Origin: Apiotrichum sp. Y4204
Lineage: Eukaryota > Basidiomycota > Tremellomycetes > Trichosporonales > Trichosporonaceae
Length of the DNA stretch: 64,000 bases
NCBI GenBank assembly: GCA_025531455.1
Contig: JAMYHL010000037.1
Location: forward strand, 310,001 to 374,000
Direction: 5' to 3'
Positions within the stretch are counted from its first letter, which is position 1. Every line of letters starts with the position of its first letter. Under the pieces are notes generated by a model. The model saw nothing but the letters and a program-made list of their open reading frames with translations, ran no database searches and had not been told where the DNA came from. The translations under genes and the position numbers were made by a program. Of the stretch, positions 63,556-64,000 are shown piece after piece.

Positions 63556-64000
63556 GATGAAGTCCGTACAACAGTATGTGGGTGGTGTTTGCTTGCTCTT
63601 CGCTGGTGGCAAGGGCGTTGGGATTTCAGCTGCCATTCGACACAGCTTTATTATGTGGTGATGGTGGTTTGTCTTTGTCGCTTCTGCCGGGTGTCGTGGG
63701 TTCTTTAAAGTAGAACAGAGATGGAGGAAATATTCGCAATGTTCAAGTGGAGAGGAATGGATCTGGGCTCTGTGGAACACTGGCCTGAGACGGGGATATG
63801 TAGAGTTTATGGGCTGCTGCCAGAGGACCGGAGGCTCTTAAAGTCACCTTCCGAATACACCATTGCACGCGTATGCTGTATGCAGTGCGAGTGCGCTATG
63901 CGCAGCCAGGAATGCAGTGCTCGTGTGCGGCCACCGCATGACATGCAGATATGTCATGTCCAGGTGCAGGAGAACCTGCAGGACAAACATTCCACTCCGG
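63556..64000. other. Right edge of window; promoter of gene E
   Basis: Promoter region of gene E on the minus strand. On the plus strand a frame from ATG 63721 stays open for 93 codons to the window edge and encodes a Cys-containing stretch (ARVCCMQCECAMRSQEC). It is cut by the window, has no recognisable domain and may be chance; I do not call it a gene. Confidence 0.35.

Noticed and set aside
63721..64000. Open Cys-containing frame to the window edge
   Set aside because: Truncated, no domain, overlaps the gene E promoter; 93 open codons are not improbable at this composition.

Overview
The window is nuclear DNA of a basidiomycete yeast, most likely a tremellomycete of the Trichosporonales type (inference). 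Reasons: many spliced genes with very short GT-AG introns (33-60 nt, CTAAC/CTGAC branch sites), GC-rich coding DNA, pyrimidine-rich leaders, and household genes of fungal type. I saw no bacterial operons, CRISPR arrays or plasmid features.

Layout. 0.4-5 kb: a nicotinamide riboside kinase (NRK1) convergent with a large disordered KEN-box protein. 9.5-16 kb: a 2,100-residue DYRK-family (Pom1-like) kinase behind a 4.7-kb non-coding upstream region. 20.4-22.1 kb: a disordered Ser/Arg-rich protein. 22.8-24.5 kb: four tRNA-Ser(CGA) genes on the minus strand, with a fifth at 39.4 kb on the plus strand; two carry 7- and 9-nt introns. 24.5-36.2 kb: an 11.6-kb LINE-type retrotransposon (coiled-coil ORF1 region, APE endonuclease, reverse transcriptase, RNase H, zinc knuckle) in one 3,663-codon frame. 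It is inserted in the fourth tRNA gene and flanked by 8-bp duplications of that tRNA's first eight bases.

36.3-58.1 kb is a dense housekeeping block, mostly in convergent or divergent pairs: LisH-WD40 protein, RCC1-like protein, SF3B1/Hsh155, a roadblock (LAMTOR2-like) protein, SEC13, MCM-binding protein, a membrane-anchored HSL-type esterase, an 11-exon MFS transporter and V-ATPase subunit B.

58.6-63.6 kb holds a cluster of small genes that I assembled by hand. Four of them share a four-cysteine module, C-x-G-x(10,11)-C-x(10,11)-C-x-[FY]-C, interrupted in every gene by a phase-1 intron two codons before the second cysteine. A fifth Cys-rich gene may be a divergent member. I recognise no known family. 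This cluster and the tRNA-embedded LINE are the two most unusual things in the window.

Exon structures were inferred from splice signals, reading-frame phase and, where the family is known, protein similarity judged from memory. Every spliced CDS listed sums to a multiple of three.
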